Shown piece by piece: positions 45,355 to 58,010 of a stretch of DNA of 64,000 nt. The notes under the pieces were generated by a model that was not told where the DNA came from, ran no database searches, and was given only the letters and a program-made list of their open reading frames with translations. This DNA is from Panulirus ornatus. Its lineage: Eukaryota > Arthropoda > Malacostraca > Decapoda > Palinuridae. The position numbers and the translations under genes were made by a program. Every line of letters starts with the position of its first letter. The first letter of the stretch is position 1. The stretch is taken from assembly GCF_036320965.1 (NCBI RefSeq), contig NC_092232.1, forward strand, positions 60,305,858 through 60,369,857. Direction: 5' to 3'.

Positions 45355-47130
45355 CAGTGTAAACATATGTCTACGGTGAATATCACTGGCCATTGTACAC
45401 TGTACAACGATACCCTGTTAAGATCTTCCTGCAATGTCATAAGATTCTGTTTAACTCGTAAACACAATTTCATTACATGTAGGAAAAATTTGATATAAAT
45501 CTAAAGCTGATATTTTCAAAGAGAAGTACAGAACAAGACAGATCACATTTAATATATCACATATTAGTTCACCAGCTAGATATACCATTATAACATATTA
45601 TGAAACTAATATATAGCATGATTCATGTACAAGGACCATCTTCTACACATGACCAATATTTCACAACCATCACAAAATGATTCACTGATAAAGCCAGTGT
45701 ATGTAATGTCCTTCCTTTTCCTCAGCTCATTAGGCATTTTCCGTGACCCAACCTATATGTTATTTGTCCCCTCATTTGTGACCTTGTAGTTGTTGTACGG
45801 TGGAGTAATGCTTGACTTGCTATACTGAGGGACAGACACACTGACACAAGCCATGTTGTAGTTGTTGTACGGTGGAGTAATGCTTGACTTGCTATACTGA
45901 CGGACAGACACACTGACACAAGCCACTGTTGGCTAAATTAAGAAAAAATGAAGAGAATTGTTTCTTGAAAGATTTATCAAATCTAAGGCGCTTACTCTAA
46001 GTCATTCATCCTTTTCTTCTTTTTAGGAGTCAATTACAAATTAAGACAACTAGTTTTCCATTACAAGAATTATAGAGCTCATATAATCAACTCAAAATTT
46101 ACATAGTAGGTATACATTCTATTAAAATGTGTTTAGATGAAATTCTAATTCTTTAATGTTCTTATCAATCCAACCTATGAAAAAACTTTACATGACAAAT
46201 AAAGCCAGATAACAGTGTGTCATAAGACAAGAGCCCTTCCCAAGCTGGGACTTGGCCAAAAATAAACAACCACTTTCTTATAGACGATTAGTCAAGGTTC
46301 TGGGTCGAGCACCAGGATCTATTGACTTCCGTCCGACATAATATATTTTCTCTGATCATCACCACACTCCCGGCACCCATCAATAAACCCTTCCCAAATT
46401 CCTCACTTCCTTATAAACTCGTCCCTGTAGTCAACAATTAAGAAACCTAAACCGACCAAAAAGCATTACGTTGTTCAACAATGTAAACCCCAGCTAGGGT
46501 GAGCCTTAGACACTCTTACGGTATATTGTGATGGACGAAAGATTTACTCACCGAGAAATGAATTACACATTTACTTGTTCTAAGAACCTATCACTGATTA
46601 CCATAGAATACAGAGGGTAAAAGTGTATTTTCCTTGAGGATTTCTATTGAAAATATACGAAATATTTTATTTAAACTAATTATCTCATACGATAATGAAT
46701 AAACTCATAACTTTTCTGGAGCACAGGGTACAGTAATGTATGTAAGGTGAAACCGGTAGAATTAACATATCTAACATAAATATTTCTATTTTGCAGATAA
46801 CATAAATGTTTTACATGTAGAAATCATTAATATCTTCAACAACGTAAACATAATACCATCAAATTTTATATTACAAGTTTTTTATCCGGGTTTTACGCAT
46901 CAAAACGATTTTCCCTACAGAAAAGTAATGTAGTTATTATCAGCACAAGGTTTAGAAGGTCTTAAACAAGTTATGAGTTTATATTCTTCTAAACTTTAGT
47001 ACGATCCAATAATTATACTTTGAAATGTATTTTGCTGTGATGAACATTAATGAAAAAATATTCGACGTTTTCCTTAAAAATTTTCAATATGAATTGATAT
47101 AAATACGTTTTAGAGGAAATGTATATCAAT
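45355..47130 (-). repeat. duplicated block D, copy 2
   Basis: Inverted homologue of 32059-34000, including the 72-bp tandem pair at about 45780-45925. Several small insertions and deletions separate the copies. Confidence 0.85.
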
Positions 47131-47284
47131 GTCAACAAGACACAAATAATCAAAATTGACGAACTTAATTAAATCAAGTGACAAGTAAAGAGTATAATAT
47201 GTGAATTTTAACAACCTTATTAATATCACAAAACCAAATATGTTGCCCAAATTTTTCAAAGCATCAAAAGTAATAAAAGAAGCT

Positions 47285-48290
47285 CTCCAGAGGTGACTTG
47301 TTACTCCCGGCGTAAATACTTACAGGCAGAATCCGGTAACACCTCTTGAATAGCATGTGGAAGACAGAGTAGAGTGGCTAGGCTCAGAAGCATGTTCTTC
47401 ACTTCAACTGACTAATGGTATGTTAATACAACACAAACTACATACATCCATTGTGAGGATGGAATCAGAGATGAAACATCTATAACTAGAAAGGTTAAAG
47501 ATACAAAGATGGTGAAATACCTTTACCTGGGATCAGTAGCACCTGTGGTAATGGACACATCTTTGTAATGCTTGATCACTTACAACTGATCAACTTTAAT
47601 ACGAAAGTCTTAGGTATTGTCCCTCAGGAAAACTTTTTATAAATATTTATAAAACACATATATATGTTAGATATACACTATCTCTAGAATATATCTTTAC
47701 CTGGGACATGTAACACTTGTGTGGATAGACACAACTTTGTAATGCATGATCCATTACACGAAATGAACTTCACTAACGAAGAGTTATACAACGCGTCGTT
47801 GGAGAACATTAATCAAATACCTATACAGAATTTTTATGTTAGATAAAAGACATTTCTTGATAGTAAACATAAGAAATGATGATGAAAGAAAAGGACGTAG
47901 ATGTAGATGTTTTATTAAGAGATGATATATTCCTGCCTTAAATGGTCTCTCTTATAATTGATTTTCTGTTAGATAGAAACATGCTAATGTAATCTGTTCC
48001 TTATGATCATAAATGTTTATGTTTTTAAAACATTTTTATCATATCTTAAGGATTCTGGCTTACAGACCTTGGTTCTGAACGACCAATATAATGCAACACA
48101 ATACATATTTATCATAAACAAATCATTTATCACAATAACCATTATGTTTGTGCCAGATTCTTTAAGTCCTCAATCACGTTTGTTAATATATAAGAAATTC
48201 TTTCTCCACATCTCAATACATAACATATATCTACACGTGTGGAAATATATGTATATGTTTTTATATTTTTTCCTCATCTTTTCTAATCAA
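47285..48290 (-). repeat. dispersed repeat R1, copy 4
   Basis: The longest R1 copy, with both internal subrepeats (about 47520-47580 and 47695-47755) and the extra end ATATATGTATATGTTTTTA shared with copy 5. Confidence 0.75.
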
Positions 48291-48337
48291 CCTACAAGGT
48301 ATATGTCTTAAGAAAATACTGGATAAAATCCTAAGTA

Positions 48338-48340
<3 letters not shown>

Positions 48341-48376
<36 letters not shown>

Positions 48377-48445
48377 CACACATAGTAAAGGTTAAGGGAC
48401 GGGACAACACGAGTGTACAACTCTCTCCCGTAATACATAAATACT

Positions 48446-48490
<45 letters not shown>
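48341..48490. repeat. (GT)n and (CA)n microsatellites
   Basis: GT at about 48341-48374 and CA at about 48450-48490, the latter directly abutting the protein-like ORF. Confidence 0.95.
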
Positions 48491-48493
<3 letters not shown>

Positions 48494-48494
48494 C

Positions 48495-48941
48495 GGCGCC
48501 AGGCTGGAGGCGGGGTATCGTGACGTCACAGGCAAGTCCCTCCCCCCGCCAGATCCAAACATGTGTTGTGTCTGGTGATGGCGGTTCAAGATTTCCCACA
48601 TTAATATTGATCTTTATATTATCATCGACTCCCAAAGTCACCTGGCATTCTTGTGTTTCAACAACAGACGTGATATATGCAACACCAGGCAAACATTGTA
48701 CCATTATCTGATAGGTTAATTGGTGCACAATCAAGAACCAGTGAATTTCATCGCCGCCATAAGTAAGTAAGGAAGGTGACTTTAATGATGATAAATACGA
48801 CCTGGTATGGCTGTGTCTACACACTACCGCCATCTGGTCAACCTGGTACATATGATCATTTAAACTCTGACATTTAAACACAATCTTTAAAAATGAGTCC
48901 CACAAACACGAACTTAAAATCCATCCATTCAACTCCGTCAT
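48495..48941 (-). CDS. conserved protein-like ORF, copy 3
   Basis: The minus frame has the same blocks as at 44219 (VVCRHSHTRSYLSSLK, VHQLTYQIMVQCLPG, WIWRGEGLACDV), with Ile for Met before PRLQPGA. The frame is open from 48941 into the CA run. Unknown function. Confidence 0.4.
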
Positions 48942-49420
48942 TTATTCAGGAACATTTAGTATTCGAGCGTTATCATTTCAGCTGCGTTATTTGATCAGAG
49001 ACTTTTAAACTACATTATATAAAGACAAACCTTGAAAGTATGTCATTTAAACGAAAATTTGTGCAAAGCGTCATTGAAACTTAAACTTTTGATCCCGTCA
49101 ATAACTTTAAAATTCTCTCAAACAACTGCAAACTTTTAAACTCCGTCAAATTGCAGCTGTTTTAGGAAATGTCTCATTTAATTGAAAAATATTATAGTCA
49201 CTTAATTCAAGGATATCCTTTGAAGTCTGTCTTTATATAATGAACCATCAAACTCCGTCTCTGGAAATAAACATAAGCTTTAGTTCAGTTACTGGAAAGG
49301 AAGTTTGTACATTCTATTGAAGTCCATCACTTAACGCGAACTTTTAAATGCTTCCATTTAGCTGGGCCATTCATTCCCTGGCTACCATTCATAATATGGC
49401 CTTTTAAACTCTGTGTCTAC
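48860..49420. other. shared spacer, gamma copy (no 30-bp satellite)
   Basis: Homologous to 11100-11630. It stops where the 30-bp satellite begins in the alpha copy and passes into an old RTE relative. Confidence 0.6.
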
Positions 49421-49449
49421 GATGTTCTGTTCACCGTTGTCCACAGTAT

Positions 49450-50020
49450 CGAGATAGCACCAGGAACATAAGGTAATGCTTCATACCCTCACATACATTC
49501 CTTACCTCTCATATGTAATGCAACGAAAGCACAGCCCACAGTCCAGAACCAGGCCCTACAACCCTGTCCGTGGTTTACCCCATTTGATTCATATGTCCTG
49601 CTTCAGTTCACTGATAGCAGGTCGTCCTCTGTAAATCACATCGCCCCAGTTCACTTTATCCTATACACGCCTCTCACGTGACCTTGAGCATATTCAGGCC
49701 CTGATCACTCAAACTCTTGTTCACTTCCTCCATCCATCTCCGATATGGTCGCCCATTTCTTGTCCCCTACACTTCTGACACATGTATCCTCTTTTAACCT
49801 CCCCTCACTCATTCTCTCCAAATGTCTAAACCATTTCAGTACACCTTCTTCAGCTCTGTCAACCGTGCTCTATTTATCATCACACATCTCTCTTACCCTA
49901 TCATTACTTACTGGATCAACCCGCGTCACACCACATGTTGTCCTCAGACATTTCATTTTCAACACATTCAATCTATCATCAAATCTTCCTCATACTGTCT
50001 CTACCTTCACCGCCGACTGA
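49450..50020 (-). pseudogene. old, diverged RTE-type 3' fragment
   Basis: The minus strand follows the RTE C-terminal region and 3' UTR in order (GTCCTCAGACATTTCATTT, ATCTCTCTTACCCTAT, TTCAGGCCCTGATCAC, GTGGTTTACCCC) with many substitutions and small indels. It is much more diverged than the five other copies and has no TA flank. Confidence 0.78.
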
Positions 50021-50104
50021 CATCACTGTTCAAACTCAGGAATGTCTATACCATATTTATTGTACCTGAGCCGCGCCCCAGCCAGGTCCTCCTGACTAAC
50101 TAGA

Positions 50105-50263
50105 GCCACACACACACACACAGGCACCAGCTGGACACAATACAGAACACAACACACACAATCCTCCTGGGTCCATCTCACACCACACACACACACAGGC
50201 ACCAGCTGGACACAATACAGAACACAACACACACAATCCTCCTGGGTCCATCTCACACCACCT
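50105..50263. repeat. 75-bp tandem duplication
   Basis: Two copies of a unit containing CAGGCACCAGCTGGACAC and CAATCCTCCTGGGTCC, with ACAC runs. Confidence 0.93.
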
Positions 50264-50356
50264 ACCAAGATGTGCTCATCTGGCTGACCACGTCCACCCC
50301 ACCAACACCACCAGCTAACCCCCTGCCCCCCCATCACCTCCACCCCCGGCACAATG

Positions 50357-50358
<2 letters not shown>

Positions 50359-50443
<85 letters not shown>
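50359..50443. repeat. (CT)n microsatellite
   Basis: About 42 CT units. Confidence 0.98.
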
Positions 50444-50446
<3 letters not shown>

Positions 50447-51600
50447 ATCCCCCCGCACCGCCGTTCGTCAGTACACTCGACTTGTACCAATCACAGCTGG
50501 AACACAGAGATATAAGACCAGTCCTATACCTGTTATTGTGAACGTCCAGGAACAAGTACACAAGCTAAGCAAGTAAACTGCTGCTCAGTTTTCCACTTAT
50601 CGACTTAGTTAAGACAAACAAAATATCACCAGGTGTACCACAGTGGTGTGTGCCCGACTGACTCCGTAACATCATTACTGGAACTCCACCAGAGTTTGTG
50701 TTGTCGCTTACCCCTCCGGAGCCACAGTCGACCGACCTCACATAAATAGCAATTGATAGTTTGAGGAAAATAATGATTCCTGCCTTAAAGGTCAATAGTG
50801 AGGAATGGTCGGTCTTCAAGATTATTGCTCTGATGTTAACAAACATGGCCAAGTGAATCTTGTCATTTGTAGTAGAAACGTTAATTCTATTATGGAAGTG
50901 AGCAATGGAAGGAGTGATGCACATTGATCAGGTGGAGGAAGTAGGTGAGGTAAGGTGTGATGGTCAGTCACACCATTTACATGTTGGTCACAGGAAGAGT
51001 TTAGTAAACACTATCGTCTCTCACAAGAATGAACCAGGTTTGTTCTGGAGAAGATAAGAGGAAGGCAGGGAGGGAGGGAGGCTGCCTAGATGGAAGAGGT
51101 CAATTATGATAAGATTACTGGAATGATTGACATTATTATATCTGATGTAGGAATAATGAGCCTCATAGTTTGCCTGATCTTCGTAACGTTCATCACGATC
51201 ACTTTATGTAATAACTCACAATGATATATAATCTCCACATCTCACTCCCTCACTCATACTCTAGTTCTTTAATATAACACCAGTGCAAAACAAAATGGCT
51301 CAGTAACCAAAGATATTAGCGCTGTGTGCCTTAATTACTAATTCATCCTCATTCTTAATAAAAATAACAAGAACATTCATCTACCGAGGCTTCTAATGAA
51401 TCTAATAGTCTATCAATGATGACATTTATATTCATCTTCCTTCAACCTTCTGAAATGTTAATCTTCTTTCATGTGTGACCTTAAAATCAGTTCAGGTTTT
51501 GCCACACTAAAACATTAAATTCATCAACTTGTTATTTTCAACTACTTTCCCATTCCAACTGAGTGGAGCAAGACAACCCTTTTTTATTGAAGGATAAGTT
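50444..51600. other. no gene recognised
   Basis: Unique sequence. A minus frame at 50924-50565 is open for 119 codons but has no motif and no second copy to test. Confidence 0.4.
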
Positions 51601-51609
51601 ATGAAGGTT

Positions 51610-51760
51610 CACATCTCTACTCTCGTCCCAAGCCTCTCTCTCTCCTGTCCAGCCTGACTCTCGTCCCAAGCCTCTCTCTCCTGTCCTGCCTGACTCTCGT
51701 CCCAAGCCTCTCTCTCCTGTCCTGCCTGACTCTCGTCCCAAGCCTCCTCCGCCTGTCCTG
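51610..51760. repeat. 33-36 bp CTCTCTCCTGTCC repeat
   Basis: About four copies of a unit with CTCGTCCCAAGCCTCTCTCT and CTGCCTGACT. Confidence 0.9.
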
Positions 51761-51764
51761 CCTT

Positions 51765-53178
51765 TTTCACATAAAGTCTCTCTCTTCCAAATCCTCACTT
51801 TCCTCACAAACCTATCTTATGTTCAGACTCCCTCATCCCCAGCCTCTCTCTCTGGTACAACACAACCCTCATCCCAAGCCTCTCTCTCTGGTACAACCCA
51901 CCCTTCATGCCAGGTCTCTTTCTCTGGTACAACCCACCCTTCATCCCAGGTCTCTTTCTCTGGTACAACCCAACCCTCATCCCAGGCCTCTCTCTCTGGT
52001 ACAACACAACCCTCATCCCAAGCTCTCTCTCTGGTACAACACAACCCTCATCCCAAGCTCTCTCTCTGGTACAATCCAACCCTCATCCCAAGCCTCTCTC
52101 TCTGGTACAACCCAACCCTCATCCCAAGCCTCTCTCTCTGGTACAACCCAACCCTCATCCCAGGCCTCTCTCTCTGGTACAACCCAACCCTCATCCCAGG
52201 CCTCTCTCTCTGGTACAATCCAACCCTCATCCCAGGCCTCTCTCTCTGGTACAACCCAACCCTCATCCCAGGCCTCTCTCTCTGGTACAACCCAACCCTC
52301 ATCCCAGGCCTCTCTCTCTGGTACAACACAACCCTCATCCCAAGCTCTCTCTCTGGTACAACACAACCCTCATCCCAAGCTCTCTCTCTGGTACAATCCA
52401 ACCCTCATCCCAAGCCTCTCTCTCTGGTACAACCCAACCCTCATCCCAAGCCTCTCTCTCTGGTACAACACAACCCTCATCCCAAGCTCTCTCTCTAGTA
52501 CAACACAACCCTCATCCCAGGCCTCTCTCTCTGGTACAACCCAACCCTCATCCCAAGCCTCTCTCTCTGGTACAACACAACCCTCATCCCAGGCCTCTCT
52601 CTCTGATACAATCCAACCCTCATCCCAAGCCTCTCTCTCTGGTACAACCCAACCTTCATCCCAAGCCTCTCTCTCTGGTACAACCCACCCTTCATCCCAA
52701 GCCTCTCTCTCTGGTACAACACAACCCTCATCCCAAGCCTCTCTCTCTGGTACAACCCAACCTCTCTCATCCTAAGCCTCTCTCTCCTTCAAAGCCTCAC
52801 TCTCCGGCCAAACATCTTGTGTTCAGCCTCTCTCATCCCGAGCCTTTCTCTCCTACAAAGCCTCACTCTCATCCCAGGCCTCCCTCTCCCTCCCTCCACA
52901 CCAGCGGTATTTAAACATTTTCAGTGTTGCAGGTCCACATGAATTTGGGGAAGAATTAGAGAAATTATGGAACTCTTTATAATTGCACGTGCCGGGCTAC
53001 CACAATAACCGCGACCTGATTGCCACTCTCCTGGAGGAGGAGGAAGAAGCCGATGTTGTGATAGTAAACATCACATGATGTATCACTAATGGTCATAACA
53101 TCAAACATTATGGCTACACATCCCGACAATCACCAGACTGTGTGTGGCACAGCACGAAGGACGGAGTCGCCCGCCAGT
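51765..53178 (+). repeat. satellite-bearing duplicated segment, copy 2
   Basis: Direct copy of 39125-40277. The 36-bp satellite (about 51840-52765) has roughly 25 units, some of 35 bp, so reading frames shift inside the array. Confidence 0.9.
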
Positions 53179-53620
53179 CTTGTACTACATTCATACCTTC
53201 ACTACATTCTTTCCTTCATTACAAGCTATCTTGACAATATCCTTATCATCACTATACTCTTCTTCACTACACTCTCATCTTAACATCATCCTTCTGTTTA
53301 CCGAACTTAGTTCAAAGTCTGACTTGAACGTAGCTTTGGAAAGTTTGTGTTCCTCATTGTGTTACCTCCTTATCATCATTGTAAAGGCAATTGTCGCCAC
53401 TCCCCAACTAAACCCTCATCGTCACTACACTCTCATCATTATCATTACTTCTTGATGTTCAATACAAAATCTCAACATATACATTCATCTTCACTACAGA
53501 ATAATTTTCATTGCACCTTAATCTTCATTACTCCTTGTTTCAGCTACATCCGTATCTTCCATTCATTCTTATATCTTATATTAATTACATCTTTACAATA
53601 TCTTTATATCTTCTCTGTTC

Positions 53621-53746
53621 CGTCTTTTGTAAAATTGAAAATGAGAGTAAAGGATTTCCGGCCTTCTGCTCCCTCCTCTTTTAGTCGCCTTGTACGACAC
53701 GCAGGGAATACGTGGCAAGTATACTTTCTTCCCTATCCCCAGGGAT
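53621..53746 (-). mobile_element. RTE 5' head of the chimeric SINE, copy G
   Basis: Same junction with 5S as in copies E and F. Confidence 0.85.
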
Positions 53747-53824
53747 AACAGCATCTGGTGTTCCCAGACGGTCACCCATCCAAGTACTAACCAGACCCAA
53801 CGTTGCTTAACTTCCCTGATCGGA

Positions 53825-53826
<2 letters not shown>
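53747..53826 (-). rRNA. 5S rRNA-derived sequence, copy G
   Basis: 80 bp on the minus strand with the same break point and promoter boxes as at 18611. Confidence 0.88.

Positions 53827-53873
<47 letters not shown>
53827..53873. repeat. (TA)n microsatellite
   Basis: TA tract between 5S-like and tRNA-Ala-like. Confidence 0.97.
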
Positions 53874-53878
<5 letters not shown>

Positions 53879-53910
53879 GACTGAAAACAATGAATTTCCC
53901 AAATAAAAAA

Positions 53911-53982
53911 TGGAAGCGCCGGGGTTTGAACCCGGGACCTCTCGCATGCCAAGCGAGTGCTCTACCACTGAGCTACGCCCCC
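53911..53982 (-). tRNA. tRNA-Ala-like (anticodon GGC), copy G
   Basis: Loop TTGGCAT, anticodon stem CTCGC/GCGAG fully paired, acceptor GGGGGCG with CGCTTCC. Promoter boxes intact. Confidence 0.75.
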
Positions 53983-54494
53983 AAGAACATATTTTGTGAA
54001 ATAGTATTATATGAAGTACTGAGATTACTACGGCAAAATAGTGTTTGACCGACCGTTGCCGACTAGCCGGCAAAATAACCACAGGGTAATTCTCCATGTT
54101 GCTGTCGTGTTTTCCTCTCAATTTTCCACGAAGAAATGAGTTTTACTTTTTTATTGTCGTTGCAATAGACTGGAACTAAGCAATAGACTGGAACTAAGCT
54201 GACCTGGTATGAGGTCAGAGCCCTCATCATCATCCCTGCTAACTACCGGAAGCAGATTAAGTCGTTCCACAACCGATGTCCGGCCCATGTTAACTCTGAT
54301 GTGCCCAGCAGTTGGAGGAGGATCGCCAGAAGCTTCTGGAAGATTTCAAGGACGTCTTGGTGGACCTGACCCTTTCAGATAAGGTCGAAAACCCCAATTT
54401 ATTGTGAAGATCTTCACTATAACGTTGGACGAACATACTGAATGTTGCACACATGTGATGCGGACAAAATGAAACAAGAAAAAGGCAAAAACTA

Positions 54495-54566
54495 TGTCTG
54501 GTGTGGGTCTCGAACCCACGACCTTGAGTGTGTGAGACTCACGCTCTACCACTGAGCTAACCAGAC
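54495..54566 (-). tRNA. tRNA-Val-like (anticodon CAC), copy G
   Basis: Same as 17804-17875: loop CTCACAC and all stems paired. Confidence 0.75.
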
Positions 54567-54709
54567 AATAGAAAAATACGTCTGTTTCTTCAATTTGAAT
54601 TAATGAAAATCTTTGCGAGGCAGCGTTAAGAAAAGAGAGATGTCTTTGACGAAATTTACTTGCTTGGCTCCTTCTTCTGTTCTTCATTATCGAAAGTAAA
54701 CATACTGAA

Positions 54710-54712
<3 letters not shown>

Positions 54713-54777
<65 letters not shown>
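54713..54777. repeat. (TA)n microsatellite
   Basis: TA tract between cassette G and a PLE end. Confidence 0.97.
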
Positions 54778-54781
<4 letters not shown>

Positions 54782-55250
54782 AAGGATCACAATTTTGCAC
54801 GTGATCAAGTATATTCTTATGAGTCCACGGGGAAAATAAACACGATAATTTCCCAAGTGCACTTTCGTGTAAATCTCACATCATCAGGGGAGACACAAGA
54901 GAGAAATATAACAGTCAGTTGATATACAACGAAGAGACGTAGCTAGGACGCCATATGGTAAACATGTGATTGTCCAAGACAGACAACAAGCGTATCATAA
55001 ACTTATTATGTGAACAAGAAGGTGAATTGTTTACACATTCTATCAACATTAAAGTTATCCAATTTGTATAGAGCATCACTAATATTAAGATTATAATTCT
55101 TTGTGTATTCAGAAATAGATGATTCAATGATATTTCTCGTGGTGCTGGAGTTAGAGTTAATAACTGAGATGGCATTATTAACTCTAATTCCAGTACCACG
55201 AGAAATATCATTGAATCTTCTATTATTAAATACACAAAGAATTATATACC
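54778..55250 (-). mobile_element. PLE 3' terminal segment, fold-back type
   Basis: Shared terminus, then an inverted repeat (about 55105-55160 with 55172-55235) around a loop reading CTGAGATGGCA, the reverse complement of the loop at 43140. Confidence 0.82.
54851..54897 (-). ncRNA. hammerhead-ribozyme-like motif, intact core
   Basis: Minus strand: CTGATGA, a TGT/ACA hairpin, C, GAAA, GTGCAC, T, GGGA, with TCCC upstream. Same layout as at 26401. Confidence 0.48.
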
Positions 55251-55870
55251 TTAAGGAAACCAACATGGCGGTCAAAAATAAGCTTTAGGAATGAAGTTTA
55301 TGAATGGAATATCAGTGAGACGATCCAAATGACGAATGAATGAGAGCGTAGTCAACATACAATATAAAAGGACATATTATGAATGGCAACCAGGCAAGTA
55401 ACGGCCCAACTGAATGGAAGGATTTAAAAGTTCGCGTTATATGACGAATTTTGATAGATTATTCAAATTTCCATTCCAGTTATGAAACTTAATGGTTGTG
55501 TTCAGTTCTAGAGACAAAGTTTAAAGATTTGTGTTTCAAAGATGAACCACAAAGGATATCGTTAAATTAACTGACATTAAAATTTGTCAATTAAGTGAAT
55601 CATTTTGTACAATAGCTGTAATTTGACAGAGTTAAAAGTTCGCATTTTCATCACAATTCTAAATCAAAAGTTTGAGTTTCAATGATGGTTTGCACAAGCT
55701 TAACGTACATTTAAGTTTTGTGTTTATATGACGTATCTTAAAGGACTCTGGTAAAATAACGCAGCTGGAAGGTTTACGTTCAAATGACGGTGTTTAAATG
55801 TTTATTGATGAATGGTAGATTTAAATGGATAGATTTTAAGTTCGCGTTTTCATGAGCGACTTTAAACCTT

Positions 55871-56258
55871 GTGGTTGAATGTCACAGTTTAAATGTTGGT
55901 ATGTACAATGTTGACCAGATGGCGGTAGTGTGTAGACACAGCCATACCAGGTCGTATTTATCATCATTAAAGTCACCTTCCTTACTTACTTATGGCGGCG
56001 ATGAAATTCACTGGTTCTTGATTGTGCACCAATTAACCTATCAGATAATGGTACAATGTTTGCCTGGTGTTGCATATATCACGTCTGTTGTTGAAACACA
56101 AGAATGCCAGGTGACTTTGGGAGTGGATGATAATATAAAGATCAATATTAATGTGGGAAATCTTGAACCGCCATCACCAGACACAACACATGTTTGGATC
56201 TGGCGGGGGGAGGGACTTGCCTGTGACGTCACGATGCCCCGCCTCCAGCCTGGCGCCG

Positions 56259-56260
<2 letters not shown>
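55871..56260 (+). CDS. conserved protein-like ORF, copy 4
   Basis: Plus frame with VDQMAVVCRHSHTR, VHQLTYQIMVQCLPG, VVETQECQVTLGVDD, WIWRGEGLACDV and MPRLQPGA, then (TG)n at 56262-56306. Unknown function. Confidence 0.4.
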
Positions 56261-56261
<1 letters not shown>

Positions 56262-56308
<47 letters not shown>

Positions 56309-56416
56309 ACTACTTTAGTCATTATCACGTGAGTCTTTTGAGGAAGGATTTGTACACTCGTGTTGCCCCGTCTCTTAACCTTGTAAGTGTAAAATATGTT
56401 TTCACTCCTATGTGCG

Positions 56417-56466
<50 letters not shown>
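56262..56466. repeat. (TG)n and (AC)n microsatellites
   Basis: TG at 56262-56306 and AC at 56419-56466. Confidence 0.96.
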
Positions 56467-56468
<2 letters not shown>

Positions 56469-56514
56469 ACCTATAATATTATCTAGTATTTTCTTCAGAC
56501 GGATATCTTACACC

Positions 56515-57015
56515 TTGATTATAAAAGCCAAACAAAAATGTATAAAAACATATACATATATTTCCACACGTGTAGATATATGTTATGTATTGAAATGTGG
56601 CGGAGAAATTCCTTATATATTAACAAACGTGATTGAGGACTTAAAGAATCTGGTACAAACATAATGGTTATTGTGATAAATGATTTGTTTATGGCAAATA
56701 TGTATGGTGTTGCATTATAATGGTTGTTCAGGATCAAGGTTCTTAAACCTGAATCAGTGAAATACTATCAGAAATAGAAAACCTGTTAAACATAAACATT
56801 TATATTGATTAACCACAGAATATATTTTCCTCTTGGTATGTAAAATAAAATACAGTACAGGGAGCTAGTTTGAGGAAGAGTATTTCATATTTTAACAAAA
56901 TATTTACCTGTAATAGCGTCCCTTATCTTTCGTCATCATTTCTTATGTTTACTATCAAGAAATGTCTTTTATGTAACATAAAAATTCTGTCTAGGTATTT
57001 GATTAATGTTGTCCA
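56515..57015 (+). repeat. dispersed repeat R1, copy 5 (truncated)
   Basis: The R1 5' half only, cut at GATTAATGTTGTCC by the TG minisatellite of block delta. Confidence 0.72.
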
Positions 57016-57039
57016 AGGATGAGCTACATGCCACCGTGG

Positions 57040-57073
57040 TCAGGTCACAGTGGTGGTGGTCAGGTCAGTGGGC

Positions 57074-57106
<33 letters not shown>

Positions 57107-57158
57107 CCCCTGGGTTCATGTTGGCTACACCCACCGGCCGGTGGTCAGGTCAGTGGGC

Positions 57159-57199
<41 letters not shown>

Positions 57200-57272
57200 C
57201 CCCTGGGTTCATGTTGGCCACACCCACCCACCGGCCGGTGGTCAGGTCAGTGGGCGGTGTGTGTGTGTGTGT

Positions 57273-57330
<58 letters not shown>

Positions 57331-57382
57331 CCCCTGGGTTCATGTTGGCCACACCCACTGGCCGGTGGTCAGGTCAGTGGAC

Positions 57383-57444
<62 letters not shown>

Positions 57445-57504
57445 GTAGCCCCTGGGTTCATGTTGGCCACAGCCACCCACCGACCGGTGGTCAGGTCAGT
57501 GGGC

Positions 57505-57575
<71 letters not shown>

Positions 57576-57625
57576 CCCCTGGGTTCATGTTGGCCACAGC
57601 CACCCACCCACCGGCCAGCCGGGCG
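57040..57625. repeat. TG-linked minisatellite, 5 units
   Basis: Five units of a (TG)n run plus GTAGCCCCTGGGTTCATG and GGTGGTCAGGTCAGTGG. The alpha copy at 10560-10735 has two. Confidence 0.96.
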
Positions 57626-57864
57626 GTAGTTTATAACTAAGACTGGTAGTTTTACATGCCACTTGGAGTGTCCCTCACTACAGAACTTGAGCAGCTCTTA
57701 TCCTGAGGTGGAGCAGTTGATCCTCTCCACCAGGCTGGTACACTTGGTCTGCACCAGGTGGCTCCCTCCTGGTCATCCTGAGTGGTTGGTTGCTGTGTTG
57801 GATTTAATGACCACTGACTTGTGAAGATCATTAGGCCAGCTATCATTTTATCATCTGATAAAAC

Positions 57865-58010
57865 ATGAAGCAACGCCAAGTATTACATGATCCACCTAAA
57901 CTATTGAGAATGATGAAGTCTGATATTGTTACGTTACGTCATCCAATCTTGCCACTCACATGTTACGGTAATCACGACTACATACATAGTGTTGTTACGA
58001 CTGATATTAC
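57865..58010 (+). other. duplicated protein-like frame, copy 2
   Basis: Plus-strand equivalent of 10323-10102 (KLLRMMKSDIVTLRHP, CYGNHDYIHSVVTTDI). It diverges after TTDIT. Unknown function. Confidence 0.3.

Larger units (their letters stand above)
53180..54712 (-). repeat. tRNA-tRNA-5S cassette, copy G
   Basis: Third copy of the cassette, in the same orientation as F. It lacks about 1.1 kb present in F (40280-41440), including the PLE fragment and tRNA-derived SINE. Confidence 0.9.

Noticed and set aside
51819..52914. Two overlapping plus-strand frames of over 300 codons with a Ser/Pro/Leu-rich repeat
   Set aside because: They follow the 36-bp satellite in two frames. Unit length changes shift them, and the opposite strand is equally open.
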